Shown here one piece after another: positions 1 to 9,900 of a stretch of 64,000 bases of DNA. The stretch is taken from positions 1 to 64,000 of the forward strand of contig JAEKKV010000016.1 of the NCBI GenBank assembly GCA_019510185.1, in the 5' to 3' direction. Within the stretch, counting starts at the first letter, position 1. Each line of letters opens with the position of its first letter. Below the pieces are notes generated by a model that was not told the DNA's origin, ran no database searches, and saw only the letters and a list, made by a program, of their open reading frames with translations. The stretch comes from Verrucomicrobiota bacterium. GTDB taxonomy: Bacteria; Verrucomicrobiota; Verrucomicrobiia; Opitutales; Opitutaceae. The position numbers were made by a program, and so were the translations under genes.

Positions 1-233
1 CCGCGGACGAGTTTCGCATAGATGTCGCCGTTGGGCGCGACGGCGAGGCCGCGCAGGCGCTCGGGGGTGTTGCCGGTTTTTTTGCCGACGACGAGATTGT
101 CGGCAACGATGAGCGCCCGGAAACCCGGGGGCAGATTAATCGCGCCGTCATCGGCGTCGGGAACCGGCAGGGCGGCGGCGGCCGAAAGCGCGAAGCCAAA
201 CAGCCCAATAAAAAGTAGCGGGTGGTTTCTCAT
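1..233 (-). CDS. secreted PQQ-type sugar/sorbosone dehydrogenase, N-terminal fragment
   Basis: The gene starts with the ATG at 233 and runs off the left edge, so only 77 codons are visible. Residues 1-22 form a typical signal peptide (MRNHPLLFIG, a hydrophobic core, then an Ala-rich cleavage region). The mature start reads LPPGFRALIVADNLV, followed by RLRGLAVAPNGDIYAKL. That pattern matches the first blade of PQQ-dependent aldose/sorbosone dehydrogenase beta-propellers, which oxidise sugars in the periplasm. The family call rests on one blade only. A simple secreted NHL- or SMP-30-like propeller remains possible. Confidence 0.55.
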   Translation of the reverse strand, partial: MRNHPLLFIGLFGFALSAAAALPVPDADDGAINLPPGFRALIVADNLVVGKKTGNTPERLRGLAVAPNGDIYAKLVR

Positions 234-535
234 GAGTGATAGCTGGTAGTTGATTGAAATTGAGTCTGCTGTGCGGGGAATGGCTGGCCCTCAGGCGTCG
301 AAGCGATCATCTCGGGTGCTCGCCAGGATTTTCGAGAACACCGGGTTCATCGTTCCCGGGGACGAGTGTGGCACGTTGTCCGCCTCGTATCGGGTCAGGG
401 CGACGGCCGGACCGATCAGCACGTGGGGCAGGTGTCGACACATGCACCTGAGGCAACGCGGCGCCTGCGGAAGTGACCAGACATGAAGGTTACGTTTTTA
501 CATCGGTCAAAGATCCACCACCCATCCCTTAGGAA
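234..535. other. intergenic region, no gene supported
   Basis: About 300 bases separate the start of the leftmost gene from the stop of the XylR-like regulator. Open frames here lack any recognisable protein character. The only structure seen is a perfect 10-base palindrome, GTGTCGACAC, at 432-441. It sits inside a looser inverted repeat, CAGGTG at 429-434 with CACCTG at 445-450. It could be an operator for the leftmost gene, whose start lies about 200 bases away, but this is weak. Confidence 0.4.
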
Positions 536-1732
536 TCATGTCAGCTCTGTCGCCTTACCGCGGGCGTTACGTTTTTGCGGCAAACGGGTTTTTCTCCGAC
601 GCACCATCTCACTCCGATAGTGGCTGGGGGTGAGTCCGGTTTCCTGCCGGAAAGCCTCGATGAGGCGGGATGCCGCCGCGTAGCCGCAATGCTCCGCAAT
701 CGCCTTTAAGGGCATGTCGGTTGCCAGGAGGAGGTGGCGGGCCTGGGCAATGCGGATCCGGCGTATTTCCTGCAAAGGAGTTCGGTTCAACAAACGCCGG
801 AACCGGCGCTCCAGTGAAATCCGGGAGATCGGCGTCAATTTCGCCAGATCATCCACGGACAAAGGGCTGCCTACGGACTCATGAATCGCCGCGATGACTT
901 TGGCCAAGACGGGATCTTCCAAGGCGAGTTGGCGGGTGGATCCACGGACGACAACACTCAGCGGGGAAACGAAAATTGACGGGGTGGTGACGGTTGCTCC
1001 CGAAAGCGTGCGATGCAGCAACGTCGCCGCTTTACGCCCGATGGCGTTGGTCGCCAGGTTAATGCTCGAGAGGCCGGGCCAGATGAGCCGTGAAAGCGGA
1101 TCCTCGTTGTCCACGCCCAGCACCGCGACTTCATCGGGAATTTTAAGGCCGGCTTGCCTGGCGGTTTCCAGGACAAGCCGGCCGCAGCTGTCGTTGCAGG
1201 CCATCACCGCAAGCGGCTTCGGGCATTTCTGAAGCCAGTGGCTCAACGCAGCGCATTCCTTGGCTCCCGGCGTTTTGCCCAAGGGTTGGAAAACGACACA
1301 GGTGCTCCCGGCTCCGGCGATGGTTTTTCGAAAAGCCTCTGCCCGCACGTCGACGTAGGCGCCTTCCGACAGGCCCACAAAACCATAGGTCATCGCGCCG
1401 CGTTCCAGGAGATGTTCGGCGCCCAGGCGTCCCACCGCCACATCGTCGCTTTGCACGCAGATCACATCCGCCACGTTCAGCGGCTTGCAGACATAGACGA
1501 CCGGCTTCTGCAACGAGAGCAGCCGCGGGATGAGCTTCTTCTGGTTCAGCATGACGATCATGCCATCGGGCTGCCAGGTCGTCATCGCCTCGATGCCCGC
1601 CCGATCCGGTGAAACCACCCGAAACCGGCAATGCGGATGGTCTTTGGCGAAATCGGCGATACCGCGTAAAACACCCTGTCCGTACTCTGTCTTTTCCGAG
1701 AGGAGCAGGCCGATACTAAGCGTTTTCTTCAT
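536..1732 (-). CDS. XylR-like transcriptional regulator (LacI-type sensor + AraC HTH)
   Basis: The protein has 398 residues. Residues 1-265 resemble a LacI/periplasmic-binding sugar sensor; the segment VAVLGVDNEDPLSRL is typical of the domain end in XylR-type regulators. Residues 285-375 carry the two helix-turn-helix units of AraC activators, with SISLERRFRRL-like and LKAIAEHCGYAAASRL segments and the conserved C-terminal G-x-TPSHYR. XylR-class proteins bind a pentose or related sugar and activate catabolic genes. The gene lies 20 bases downstream of the GH3 glycosidase on the same strand, so the two are probably co-transcribed and the regulator may sense a product of that enzyme. The ligand is unknown. 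Confidence 0.85.
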   Translation of the reverse strand: MKKTLSIGLLLSEKTEYGQGVLRGIADFAKDHPHCRFRVVSPDRAGIEAMTTWQPDGMIVMLNQKKLIPRLLSLQKPVVYVCKPLNVADVICVQSDDVAVGRLGAEHLLERGAMTYGFVGLSEGAYVDVRAEAFRKTIAGAGSTCVVFQPLGKTPGAKECAALSHWLQKCPKPLAVMACNDSCGRLVLETARQAGLKIPDEVAVLGVDNEDPLSRLIWPGLSSINLATNAIGRKAATLLHRTLSGATVTTPSIFVSPLSVVVRGSTRQLALEDPVLAKVIAAIHESVGSPLSVDDLAKLTPISRISLERRFRRLLNRTPLQEIRRIRIAQARHLLLATDMPLKAIAEHCGYAAASRLIEAFRQETGLTPSHYRSEMVRRRKTRLPQKRNARGKATELT

Positions 1733-1752
1733 GTTTTCCGCGGTGCGCCCGA

Positions 1753-3963
1753 TTATTTTCCATGAAGGCTGGTGGGCGCCGGCGCTACGGTGATCTGCGC
1801 CCGGGCACGGATGTCATCGGAGGAGGCGCCGACGAGCACGTCGAAGGCGCCGGGGTTCACGACGAACGCGTGCACGGACTCGTCCCAGTAGGCGAGTTTC
1901 TCGGCGGGCACCGTGAAGGTGAGCGTGCGCTTTTCGCCGGGCTGGAGAGTGACGCGTTGGAAACCGCGCAGTTCCTTGGCGGGACGTTTCACGACAGGCT
2001 TCACCTCGTGAACGTAGAGTTGGGCGACCTCGTCGCCGGCGCGCTTGCCGGTGTTTTGGACATCGATGCTGACGGTGACCGTGCCGTCTTCGGGGATCTG
2101 TTGTGCGCTGAGCTGGAGGTTGGAGTAGGCGAAGGTCGTGTAGCTCAGCCCGTGGCCGAAGGCGTAGAGCGGCGCGCCGTTGATATACATGTAGGTGAAA
2201 CCCTTGGTGATGTCGTATTCATCCTGCGGGGGCACCTGCTGCTCGGAGGCGTAAACCGTGTGGGGCAGGCGGCCAGCGGGGTTGACGTCGCCGAAGAGGA
2301 CATCGGCGATGGCGTGACCGCCTTCCTCGCCGGGCCACCAGGCTTGGAGCAGGGCGGGGACGTTTTGCTTGATCCAGGGAACGGTGAGCGGACCGGCGCT
2401 CATCTCAACCACGATGGTGCGGGGATTGGCGGCGAAGACGGCTTTCACGAGTTCCTCTTGGTTGCCGGCGAGCCCGAGGGATTTACGGTCGCGGGCTTCT
2501 TGCTCGATAGTCGCGTTGGTGCCGACGAAGACCAGGGCGACATCGGCCTGCTTGGCGAGGTCGGCGGCTTTCGCCAGCTCAGCGGCCAGATCGAGTTTGG
2601 GCTCGGCTGACGTCTTGTGCCACTCGTCCATGTTTCCACCGAGAATCCCGCCGACGCTGGAGAGGATTTCGGTGCCGGGGGAGGCTCGGTCTTTGATGCC
2701 TTTCAATGCGGTCACCACGGCGGGCAGTTTGCCGTTGTAGTTATTGGCCAGAACTTGATCGGCGAGCGGGCCAAGGACGGCGATGCGCTTGAGCTTGGTC
2801 TTGTCGAGCGGGAGGAGGCGGTCGCGGTTCTGGAGGAGAACGATGGATTGCTGCGCAGCCTTGAGGGCGATGGCGCGGTGGGCAGGGCTGTTGACGACCT
2901 CAAGCGGGATTTTGCTGTAGGGGACGGCGTCGAAGGCGTCGAATTCGCCGAGGCGGAAGCGGACGCGGAGAACGCGGGTGAGGGCGTCGTTGAGGCGCGC
3001 TTCGGTGAGTTTTCCTTCGCGGACGGCGGTGGGAATGTTCTGTTCGTATTCTTTGTCGGAGAAATCGCAGCCGGCCATGACGGACAGGGCGACGGCATCC
3101 ACGTAGGTCATTTTTTTGGCGGAGTGACCTTCGACCATGGTCCTCACGCCGCCGAGATCGGAGACGACGAAACCCTCGTGTTTCCACTCGTTCTTAAGCA
3201 GATCGGTGAGGAGCCAGTGGTTGATGTTATCGGGCGTGCCGTTGATGGCGTTGTAGCTGGCCATGAGCGAACAGGCCTTGCCCTCGACCACCGCGTCGCG
3301 CCAGTGCGGCAGCCAGTATTCGCGGAGCATGCGTTCGGAGACATTGGCGTTCAGCTTCTGACGGTCTGCCTCCACGTTGTTCACCGCATAATGCTTCAGG
3401 GTTGCGGCGAGCTTGAGGTAGCGGGGATCGTCGCCTTGGAGTCCCTTCACATAGGCGACGGCCATGCGGCCGGTGAGGAAGGGATCTTCCCCGAACGCCT
3501 CGTGATTGCGGCCCCAGTAGGGGTTACGCTCGATGTTGATCACGGGGGCGCGGTAGATGAGGCCCTTGTGCTCGCCCTTGGCCTTGGGATCGAGGTGCCA
3601 GCCGTTGTAGATCGCGCGGGCTTCGTCGGAGAGGGTGTTGGCGATCTCGTTTTGGACGAGCTCGGTGTTCCAGGTCGCAGCCATGGCGATGCAGGTGGGA
3701 AACAGCGTTGTGGGCTGGCTCCATTGCACGCCGTTGAGGCATTGGTTCCACTGGTCGGCCCGGATGGGGCGGTCGTCGACGGTGACGGTGGGACCTTTGT
3801 GATTCAGGAGCGCGGCCTTTTGCTCGAGGGTGAGGCGCGAAACCAGATCGGCCACGCGCGTGTCGAGGGGTTGCGCCGGATCGAGGTAGGGCGCGGGCCC
3901 GGCGGCGCTGAGCATCGTAACGAAGGGGAGGGCTAACGAAAGGAGGACGAGGGAAATTTTCAT
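1753..3963 (-). CDS. secreted glycoside hydrolase family 3 beta-glycosidase
   Basis: The protein has 736 residues from the ATG at 3963. This start is preferred because it begins directly with a signal peptide (MKISLVLLSLALP, cleavage near AAG); the frame stays open 28 codons further upstream. Hallmarks of GH3 are the TIM-barrel segments GRNHEAFGEDPFL and KHYAVNN (about 190-196), the nucleophile motif VVSD with Asp269, the alpha/beta sandwich, APLYAFGHGLSYT near 590, and a C-terminal fibronectin-III-like domain with the usual DEVAQLYVHE. It is expected to release beta-glucose or beta-xylose from oligosaccharides in the periplasm or outside. It forms an operon with the XylR-like gene and diverges from the GntR-type regulator. 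Substrate cannot be fixed from sequence. Confidence 0.9.
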   Translation of the reverse strand: MKISLVLLSLALPFVTMLSAAGPAPYLDPAQPLDTRVADLVSRLTLEQKAALLNHKGPTVTVDDRPIRADQWNQCLNGVQWSQPTTLFPTCIAMAATWNTELVQNEIANTLSDEARAIYNGWHLDPKAKGEHKGLIYRAPVINIERNPYWGRNHEAFGEDPFLTGRMAVAYVKGLQGDDPRYLKLAATLKHYAVNNVEADRQKLNANVSERMLREYWLPHWRDAVVEGKACSLMASYNAINGTPDNINHWLLTDLLKNEWKHEGFVVSDLGGVRTMVEGHSAKKMTYVDAVALSVMAGCDFSDKEYEQNIPTAVREGKLTEARLNDALTRVLRVRFRLGEFDAFDAVPYSKIPLEVVNSPAHRAIALKAAQQSIVLLQNRDRLLPLDKTKLKRIAVLGPLADQVLANNYNGKLPAVVTALKGIKDRASPGTEILSSVGGILGGNMDEWHKTSAEPKLDLAAELAKAADLAKQADVALVFVGTNATIEQEARDRKSLGLAGNQEELVKAVFAANPRTIVVEMSAGPLTVPWIKQNVPALLQAWWPGEEGGHAIADVLFGDVNPAGRLPHTVYASEQQVPPQDEYDITKGFTYMYINGAPLYAFGHGLSYTTFAYSNLQLSAQQIPEDGTVTVSIDVQNTGKRAGDEVAQLYVHEVKPVVKRPAKELRGFQRVTLQPGEKRTLTFTVPAEKLAYWDESVHAFVVNPGAFDVLVGASSDDIRARAQITVAPAPTSLHGK

Positions 3964-4011
3964 GGGGGTTGCTTGATGGCCGCAGGAAAAACGAGATCGA
4001 CGGCCGTATGA

Positions 4012-4023
4012 CTGATATATCAG
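4012..4023. promoter_or_regulatory. 12-base perfect palindrome between GH3 and GntR genes
   Basis: CTGATATATCAG is its own reverse complement. It is centred in the 123-base divergent intergenic region, 48 bases from the GH3 start and 63 bases from the gntR start. GntR/FCD dimers bind short palindromes near their own promoters, so this is a plausible operator for the adjacent regulator. The placement is suggestive; binding is inferred. Confidence 0.45.
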
Positions 4024-4086
4024 ATAAGCTATCTCGAAATAAGTCACCCGAAGTCAAGCGGCGCGCTTTATGAGTGAATTTTCATC

Positions 4087-4821
4087 ATGTCCCTCCGATC
4101 GAAAAAAGTAATATCCGCGGCGCCGGGTTCATTGGCGGAACGGGCGTATTTGGATATTCGCGGCAAGATTCTCCGGGGTGATTTGCCGGTGGGCGCGGCA
4201 CTGTCACGTCGCCAGCTCGCGACGGAACTGGATGTCAGCGTCCCGCCGGTGACCGAGGCGTTGCAGCGCTTGGAAGCGGAGGGATTGGTGGAGAGCGAAC
4301 CTCGGGCGGGCACGCGGGTGCGCGTCCCCACGCGATTGGACGTGGAGGAGCGTTATCTTCTCCGTGAGGCGCTCGAGGTGCAGTCGGCCCGGCTGTTTGC
4401 CGAGCGGGCGACCGGGGCGGAAAAGAAGGAGATTCTCGCCATGGGGAGGAAGGTTGACCGCCGTTATGCGCAATGCGAGACGGGCGACGTGGATCGGGAG
4501 ACGCTGTTTGCGGTCAACACCTACCACATGGAATTGCACTTGCGCATCGCGGAGTGCGCTCGCTGCGGCCTGCTGCGGGATGCGATCGAGCGGGAGCAGG
4601 TTTTGGTTTTTAACTGGCTCTTCGACACGGTGGTCGAGCGGCGGACGCTGGCAGCCGATTACCATACGAGCCTGACGGAAGCGTTGGCCACGGGCACGCC
4701 GGACGGAGCGGCGTCCGCCATGCGCCGGCATATTCGGCGCGGGCTGGGGCAGGTGCTGACCAAGATCGATTTGCTGGGCGAGCTCCCCGGCGGGTGGCGG
4801 CGGAAGAAGTCGGCCGAGTGA
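4087..4821 (+). CDS. GntR-family transcriptional regulator, FadR/FCD subfamily
   Basis: The protein has 244 residues. Residues 15-79 form the GntR winged helix: AERAYLDIRGKILRGDLPVG, then LSRRQLATELDVSVPPVTEALQ (split here for length), ending in EGLVESEPRAGTRV. Residues 87-220 form an all-helical FCD ligand domain, with Asp and His positions typical of metal- or acid-binding members (for example H175-region NTYHMELHLRIAE). Such proteins usually repress sugar-acid or carbohydrate catabolism genes until a carboxylate effector binds. It is transcribed away from the GH3-XylR operon across a palindrome, so it may control that operon. No Shine-Dalgarno sequence precedes the start. Confidence 0.88.
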   Translation: MSLRSKKVISAAPGSLAERAYLDIRGKILRGDLPVGAALSRRQLATELDVSVPPVTEALQRLEAEGLVESEPRAGTRVRVPTRLDVEERYLLREALEVQSARLFAERATGAEKKEILAMGRKVDRRYAQCETGDVDRETLFAVNTYHMELHLRIAECARCGLLRDAIEREQVLVFNWLFDTVVERRTLAADYHTSLTEALATGTPDGAASAMRRHIRRGLGQVLTKIDLLGELPGGWRRKKSAE

Positions 4822-4863
4822 AGAGAGACGGAGCCGCGCTGATCGGTGCCGCTTCGGGGGATC

Positions 4864-5553
4864 TTAGATCTCGGATGCAGTCACCTCGCGGAAATCGCCC
4901 GGCTTGAGATCGCCGAGGGTGAGCCGGCCGAATCGTACGCGGTGCAGCGCGAGGACGGTCGCGCCGGTGGCGGCAAACATGCGGCGAACCTGGTGATACT
5001 TGCCCTCGGTCAGGACGAGTTCGGCGGTGCGCGGGTCTTCGATGCGCAGCTCGGCGGGGGCGCAGGTCGCGGTTTCGCCGTCGAGGACGAGCGTGCCGGC
5101 GGCGAAGAGCGGAACGAGGTCGGGCGACAGATCGCGGTCCACGACGGCGCGGTAAAGCTTGGGAACCTTGTGCTTTGGCGACGTGAATTTGTGCACGAGC
5201 TCGGTTTGGTCGGTGAGCAGGAGCAGGCCGCTGGTGTCCTTGTCGAGCCGGCCGATGCTGGTGACCTGGGGATTGCGCGCACGCCAGCGCTCCGGCAGCA
5301 GATCGTATACGCGGGGGCCCTCGCGCTCGTCGTGCGAGCAGACGAGTCCGAGCGGCTTGTTGAGCAACAGGAGGAGGCCGTCGGGATGATCCAGCGGCTC
5401 GTCGCCGACGAGCACGTCGGCTGGCGCAGCTTTGTCAGTTGGATCGCGCACGGGCCGGCCGCGAACGGTGACGTTGTGCTGTTTTAAAAACGCGCGCGCT
5501 TCCCGACGGGAACAATAGCCGAGGCTGGAGAGGAGTTGGTCGAGGCGGCGCAT
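4864..5553 (-). CDS. rsuA: RsuA-family rRNA pseudouridine synthase
   Basis: The protein has 229 residues from the ATG at 5553, which begins with the S4 RNA-binding domain (MRRLDQLLSSLGYCSRREAR). A GTG 18 codons upstream is possible but adds a tail unlike the family. The catalytic motif GRLDKDTSGLLLLT carries the nucleophilic Asp, and KYHQVRRMFAATG is the usual C-terminal motif. The family isomerises a uridine in 16S or 23S rRNA; RsuA itself makes pseudouridine 516 in 16S rRNA. RluE/RluF-type targets cannot be excluded. It converges with the GntR gene with 42 bases between stops. Confidence 0.85.
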   Translation of the reverse strand: MRRLDQLLSSLGYCSRREARAFLKQHNVTVRGRPVRDPTDKAAPADVLVGDEPLDHPDGLLLLLNKPLGLVCSHDEREGPRVYDLLPERWRARNPQVTSIGRLDKDTSGLLLLTDQTELVHKFTSPKHKVPKLYRAVVDRDLSPDLVPLFAAGTLVLDGETATCAPAELRIEDPRTAELVLTEGKYHQVRRMFAATGATVLALHRVRFGRLTLGDLKPGDFREVTASEI

Positions 5554-5635
5554 GGGGAGAATGGCCGATAAAATTTCGGGAAACACAAACTTTTGTGCGG
5601 TTGCCACGATGAACGGGTGATGTGCCTATAGGCTC

Positions 5636-6772
5636 ATGCTTGGTTGGTTGCTTCTGGTCTTTTCCCTGATGGTTGCCACGGCCCCGGTCTTGTCACTGGT
5701 CCGGGCGCACTCGCTCTGGTGGTGGAAATTTTCCCTGCTGGTGCATGAGTTTGGACATTTCCTGGCGGTGATTCCGCTGCTGCTCATCGGGGCGGGCTGG
5801 GCGCAGGGTGGACGGCTTGGAGTCGTGATTTGCTGGGTAAACTTTGTGGCGATTTTGCTGCTGCTTCGGCCGGTGGCGCAGGCGGTTTGGATCGGCCTGA
5901 GGCTGCCCGCGAAATTGGAGCAGGCTTTCGGCCGGGCGACGTTGCCGCGCACGCCGTTTTCCTGGGCGGCGCTTCCTACGTTAGGGGCGCCGGCGGTCCC
6001 GGTGCAGACCAGAGAATTTGCACGCGCGGGCCGGCCGGACGCGTTGCTGCTGGATTTTTATCCCGCCCTCTCGCGTGACGGTCCCGCGCCTTGCGTGGTC
6101 GTGATCCACGGCGGCGGGTGGGACAATGGCGATCGCACGCAGCTGGCGGGGATGAACCATTGGCTCGCGCGGCGCGGTTACGCGGTGGCGGCGGTCAGCT
6201 ATCGGCTGGCGCCGGATCATATCTGGCCGGCGCAGGCCGACGACATCGAGGCTGCGCTCGCCTATTTGAAACAGAACGTCCGCGAACTCGGCCTCGATCC
6301 GATGCGCTTCGTGCTCCTGGGCCGTTCGGCGGGCGGACAATTATCGACGGCGGTCGCCTACGGACGTCGCGATCCGGCGGTGCGCGGGGTAGTGGCGCTT
6401 TATGCGCCGCAGGATCAGGTTTTCGCCTGGCGATTTTCGCGCGAGGACGACCTTCTGGGCGCGGCCAGACTGCTGCGCCAATATCTCGGGGGAACGCCCG
6501 AAATCGCGTCCGAAGCGTACACGACGGCGTCCGCCTACCATATCGCGACTTCGTCGGCTCCGCCGACACTGCTCATCCATGGGCAAAACGACGCGTTGGT
6601 CTGGCACAAGCAAAGCGAGCGCCTGCATGCGAAGCTGAATGAGCTGCGGGTTCCGAACGCGCTGGTGTCGCTGCCGTGGGCGACTCACGCGTTCGACTAC
6701 CACCTGTACGGCCCCTCCGGCCAGCTCACGACCTACGCGATCGAGTGGTTTCTGAAGACGGTGACAAAGTGA
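5636..6772 (+). CDS. membrane-anchored alpha/beta hydrolase (BD-FAE/HSL-like)
   Basis: The protein has 378 residues. Residues 1-85 hold about three hydrophobic segments. A soluble alpha/beta hydrolase domain follows from about 120: oxyanion motif HGGGW at 158-162, nucleophile elbow GRSAGG with Ser231, acid Asp319 in GQNDA, and His351 in THAFD. These match carboxylesterases of the BD-FAE/hormone-sensitive-lipase group, so an ester hydrolase active at the membrane is expected. Odd feature: the first membrane region contains HEFGH at 37-41, followed by FLAVI, which resembles the zinc-binding HExxH of intramembrane M50 proteases (see findings). The substrate is unknown. Confidence 0.8.
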   Translation: MLGWLLLVFSLMVATAPVLSLVRAHSLWWWKFSLLVHEFGHFLAVIPLLLIGAGWAQGGRLGVVICWVNFVAILLLLRPVAQAVWIGLRLPAKLEQAFGRATLPRTPFSWAALPTLGAPAVPVQTREFARAGRPDALLLDFYPALSRDGPAPCVVVIHGGGWDNGDRTQLAGMNHWLARRGYAVAAVSYRLAPDHIWPAQADDIEAALAYLKQNVRELGLDPMRFVLLGRSAGGQLSTAVAYGRRDPAVRGVVALYAPQDQVFAWRFSREDDLLGAARLLRQYLGGTPEIASEAYTTASAYHIATSSAPPTLLIHGQNDALVWHKQSERLHAKLNELRVPNALVSLPWATHAFDYHLYGPSGQLTTYAIEWFLKTVTK

Positions 6773-6908
6773 GATGCGGAGTGATCGAAGGTGTGTCAGG
6801 CTGAGGAGATAATAAAGTTACAGATCGCTTGCATGTTGGGTTGCTCCCGGGGATTCCGGCGTTTGGCTGGGTGCCGGTTTCAGGCGTTTGCAACCCCCTT
6901 GTCCCCTC

Positions 6909-9900
6909 ATGACCGCTCCTGTGCTTTCCCCCTGCTTTTCGATTCCGCGACAGCTTCTTCGCGTTGGTTTTGCCGGTTTTTGCCTCCTTGGTTTGGTGTT
7001 GGCCGGCCGGGCCGAAACCGCGCGGCCGCCTGACGCGGGCGACGCGCCCGTGGCGCTGCGGGCCGCGCTGGGCTGGCAGGACGCGCCGGGAGAAAACTAC
7101 CGGCCTTACGAGACGGGCTCGGTGTTCGCCGTGAAGACCGACCCCTCGAAATGGCCGGCGGCTTTGGCCTTGGCGGAGGAGTGGGCGGCGTCGGCACCGG
7201 AGTTTGCCCGTGATCCCGTGGATAACCTCTTTCGCCGGTTCACGCTGATCGAGGCGCTGGTCCTGAACGCCGACAACCAGGAGGCGCGCGCCCGGTTGAA
7301 AAAAGAGCGCGCATCGTTGGCTGAACAGGCGCGCGGCCTTCGTGACGCGAAGCCGCCGCGCATGCAGGATTGGCGCGCCCGGCAACTGGCGGATGCGATC
7401 GGAGAGGTGAACAAAGGCCTCGGTGATTGGCTGGCCGATACACCGGCGGAGCGATTGGATATTTTTCGCGATGAGCTGGCGTCGCTGCAACCGCGCGACC
7501 GCAAGAAGCTCGCGGCAGCCTATGGCGGTGAGGAAAACCTCGACCGGTTGATCAAGGATGCACGCGAGTATTATCGGCTGACCGCGGAGCTGGACGCCAT
7601 CCGGCGCGACGACGGCCTGAAGGACGAGGCGAAGAAGCAGGCGGTTGGGAAGGCCATGGCCGCCATGGGATTTTTCGAGGGCTATCATTACGACGACAAG
7701 GATCTTGGCCGGTTGATGCACGATCAGGATTTGGCCGGGGAGCTCCGGGGCGAAAGCAATCAATCCGAGTGGCAGACCTTGAACGTACCCGAGTTGGTGG
7801 AGTGGACGGATGCCGCCGGTGCGGAGGCATTGTTGCGCGAGGCCTATGCTCTTCCGGCGCATGTGCAGTTCTCGGATGCTCCCCGTACCCGGGAGTTGGC
7901 GAAGACCTTGATTCTCGCGGGAAAAATCACGCCCAAGATCGTGCCGTGGGCTCTGGTCGAATGGCCGGATGATCGTGCGGGGCCGGCCGAGGCCAAGTCT
8001 TTGGCGGCTCTTTACGACGGACTGCACGCCCAATTTGCCGCACTCGATCTGACGAAACCGGCGACGGATTGGCGCACGCAAAGCGGACTGGCCCGTCTGG
8101 CGTCCGCGCTCGCGGGCGTGGGTCGCACGGACGAGGCGTTGGTGTTGCTCAAGGCGGCGGGGAAGAGCGATCCGTCTTTCCCTTATCATGGCTGGGTGGA
8201 TCGCAGGTTTGCGGGCGCCGTGTGGGATTTTCTCGTGAAGGCGCAGGGAGCCGACGTGAAAACCGAGGCTTGGTCCATGCTGAGCTCGCTCGCCTCACAG
8301 GCGGGTCGTGGCAAGGAACTCGTCGACTGGGCCTCCGCGCAGGAGGCGGCCGCTCCTGCAGGCTCGCCGCTTGCGCGGACGTGGAAGCTCCGTCACGGCT
8401 GGGCGCTTGTCGCCTCGGACGACCCCGAGGCGGCGCTGGCGATTTTGATGCCGATTTTTGACAAGATCCCAACGGATGCGGACAAGGATTTCGCCAAGGA
8501 ATGGGGCGAGTCGGCCGAGCGATTGCTTAAGCTCGCCGTCGCCTTGGAAAAAGCGGACCTGGCTCAGAAACTCCGCGCGGATCTGCTGACGGGTTTCAAA
8601 GACCCCCATGGCCTTCCGTGGGACAGCGAGGCGCTTTTCACGGAATTCGCCCATCAGGAAATCGGCGCATCGCACGCGGCCACGGTCGAACAATTGCTGC
8701 GCGCGCGCCTGGCGGCCAAGCCCGACGAAACCGCGGCAGGTTCCGATCGGGGGCGTAATTTCCCGGCGAACAGCTACAGCACTTGGCTGGCCGATGTGCT
8801 CGCCCGCGAAGGCAAACACGAAGAGGCGCTGAAGTGGCTGGCGGAGTCGCCCTATTGGGAGAACCACGATCTTGCACAGATGTTGAATCAAGGGAGCGGA
8901 GGCTGGCGTCCGCTTGCGCTCATCACGGCGGAGTCGCTCCATGCCACCGGGCACGACGATCAGGCGGTCGCCATCCTGGAAGCCTATCTGCCCGATCATG
9001 CGGCTGACGACCAGGCCGAGGCGCTCTACACCTCGATTCTCGGAGTGAAGGCCCTGCCGCTCCTGGAGAAACTTCGCGCGATGGACCACTACGAGGAGCG
9101 TCCGCTTATCTGGACCGCGGTCGTCCTGCTGGCCGCCGGTCGCGCCGACGAGGCGGAGACGGCGGTGAAACGGGCCATCGCCATTGATCCTTCCGACGGC
9201 GGCACGCCGCACGGGGATCGCATGCGCGCCTACGCGGTCGCCCGCGAGATCGCGTTGAAAAAAGGCGACGCGAAGCAGGCGGATTTTTTTGCCGGCGTGG
9301 TGGGGGCCATCCGCATGGCCGAGGGGGCGGATGATCTGGTCGAGGCCGGATTGATCAGCCGCGCAATCACGCAATACGAGCGGTCCCTCCGGTTGTTTGA
9401 GGACGCCTACTGCATCCAGTCGCGCCTCGCCATTCGTTTGGCGGGAGAGAACCGCATGGACGAAGCCGTCGAACACTACAAGCGGGCCTACGAGTTGATG
9501 CCCGACAGTTTCGGCCGCGTGGAGAGCCACTGCTTCGGCTGCGAAAAGGCGTTTGCGGGCGAGCAACCCCAGGCCATCGCCGAGCGGGTGTTCACGGCAC
9601 TCATCGCCAAACCGCCGGTGAAGCCGCAGGCGTTTTATCTGATGGGTTATCTGCGCATGGAGCAGGAGCGTTGGGACGATGCGGCCGGATATTTCACGCA
9701 GGCGGTCGCCGCCGATCCCGAGTATTTGAACGCTTGGGACAAACTGGGGGACGTGTTGAAACACACCGCGCGGCCTCGCGAGGAGCTGGACCGGGTGGCG
9801 TTTCAATTGTTTGCGCTCGATCCGTACCAGCGGCACGGATCCTCGCAGCTGAGCGGGGTGCGCGATCTGCCCGCGCTTTGGAAGCGGGTTGCGGCCGTGG

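Noticed and set aside
432..441. GTGTCGACAC palindrome as a regulator site
   Set aside because: Short, contains a common restriction-type core and lies about 200 bases from the nearest start; not strong enough to report as a site.
2617..3936. 439-codon plus-strand frame in the GH3 gene
   Set aside because: Antisense to conserved GH3 motifs; no own motif.
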